DNA from: an uncultured Alphaproteobacteria bacterium
GTDB lineage: Bacteria > Pseudomonadota > Alphaproteobacteria > RF32 > CAG-239
Assembly (NCBI GenBank): GCA_944392265.1
Contig: CALXWC010000007.1
Location: 1 to 63,748 of the forward strand
Length of the DNA stretch: 63,748 nucleotides
Reading direction: 5' to 3'
Shown here: positions 63,405 through 63,748 of the stretch, piece after piece
How positions within the stretch are numbered: position 1 is the first letter of the stretch
Layout of the letters: the number at the start of each line of letters is the position of its first letter
The notes under the pieces: generated by a model
What the model was told of the DNA's origin: nothing
Seen by the model: only the letters and a program-made list of their open reading frames with translations
Database searches by the model: none
Program-made: the position numbers and the translations under genes

Positions 63405-63748
63405 ATGTCTCGTATTAAAAGAGGTGTAACTGCACGTGCTCGTCACAAAAAAATCTTCTCTATGGCTAAAGGTTATAGAGGTCGTTCTCGCAACGTGTTC
63501 AGAGTTGCCGTTGAAAAAGTTGAAAAAGCATTACAATATGCATATCGCGATCGTAGAGCTAAGAAAAGAAGTTTCCGCGCTTTGTGGATTCAAAGAATCA
63601 ATGCTGCTACTCGTTTGAACGATATGACTTACTCTCGATTTATGTGCGGGCTCAACAAAGCCGGCATCGAACTCGACCGAAAAGTACTTGCTGATATTGC
63701 TTTGAAAGAGCCTGCTAACTTCGCCAAATTGGTTGAAGCTGCAAAAAA
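63405..63748 (+). CDS. rplT: 50S ribosomal protein L20 (partial, runs off the window)
   Basis: 114 codons seen before the window ends; the family is about 118-120 residues, so only the last few are missing. [20 protein letters not shown] then [20 protein letters not shown] is diagnostic. Needed for early 50S assembly and usually an autogenous repressor. TAGGAGTG precedes the ATG; the spacing from rpmI is 12 bases. Confidence 0.97.
   Translation, partial: MSRIKRGVTARARHKKIFSMAKGYRGRSRNVFRVAVEKVEKALQYAYRDRRAKKRSFRALWIQRINAATRLNDMTYSRFMCGLNKAGIELDRKVLADIALKEPANFAKLVEAAK

Overview
The window is a stretch of chromosome from an AT-rich proteobacterium, most likely an uncultured, anaerobic, probably gut-associated alphaproteobacterium. 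This placement is inferred from gene content. The supporting genes are an ATP12-type F1 assembly chaperone beside an RluA-family synthase, a GapR/DUF2312 nucleoid protein, a split transhydrogenase (pntAA-pntAB-pntB), a CarD/CdnL regulator and a zinc-free L36. The Cys-rich [FeFe]-hydrogenase with group-B-like H-cluster motifs points to a fermentative life. No rRNA, tRNA, insertion sequence, prophage or CRISPR array was recognised.

Layout. 1-2936 is the end of the ribosomal alpha operon (rpsK, rpoA, rplQ), but rpoA ends in a terminator and three small membrane-protein genes sit between it and rplQ. 3078-7266 holds small self-contained genes, including two tandem Asp/Glu-racemase-like genes, carD and apaG. 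7315-11433 holds hslO, recX, truA and an oxidoreductase. 11559-16941 is a three-gene envelope cluster: a TolC-like SPOR lipoprotein, a pentapeptide-repeat protein and a degenerate VirD4/TraG-like ATPase. 17024-23559 holds rarA, fluC, two L7/L12-N-domain-like mini genes, rluC, an AsmA-like gene, ATP12 and acylphosphatase. 23614-28926 holds two orphan genes, a U32 peptidase, a DUF3108 protein, ddl and miaA. 29001-34550 is the elongasome (mreB, mreC, mreD, mrdA, rodA), followed by lepA on the other strand. 36531-43046 holds an acetyltransferase, two paralogous WYWIG-repeat proteins, ettA, rpmJ, pyk and gapR. 43093-47031 holds split chromate transporters and the transhydrogenase. 47093-57011 holds an LRR protein, two HExxH membrane proteins, a TetR regulator with a palindromic site, Mpl and LdcA for peptidoglycan recycling, and two degenerate EAL-like proteins. 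57196-63748 holds the hydrogenase, tolB, ruvX, lolC-lolD and rpmI-rplT.

The strongest unexplained pattern is a dispersed set of about sixteen short, mostly unrecognised genes built alike. Most have their own TTGAC-type promoter (often with TGnTAA in the -10), a 5' UTR rich in ATTATTAA/TTAAA, no visible Shine-Dalgarno sequence, an A-rich start of the coding region, and often a private terminator. Most housekeeping genes in the same window have clear Shine-Dalgarno sequences. Two members look like the L10-binding N-terminal domain of ribosomal L7/L12 fused to a basic tail. Two others carry a repeated Y(I/V)G...KFxGxxG...WYWIG unit. These orphan cassettes are the best candidate for something undescribed.
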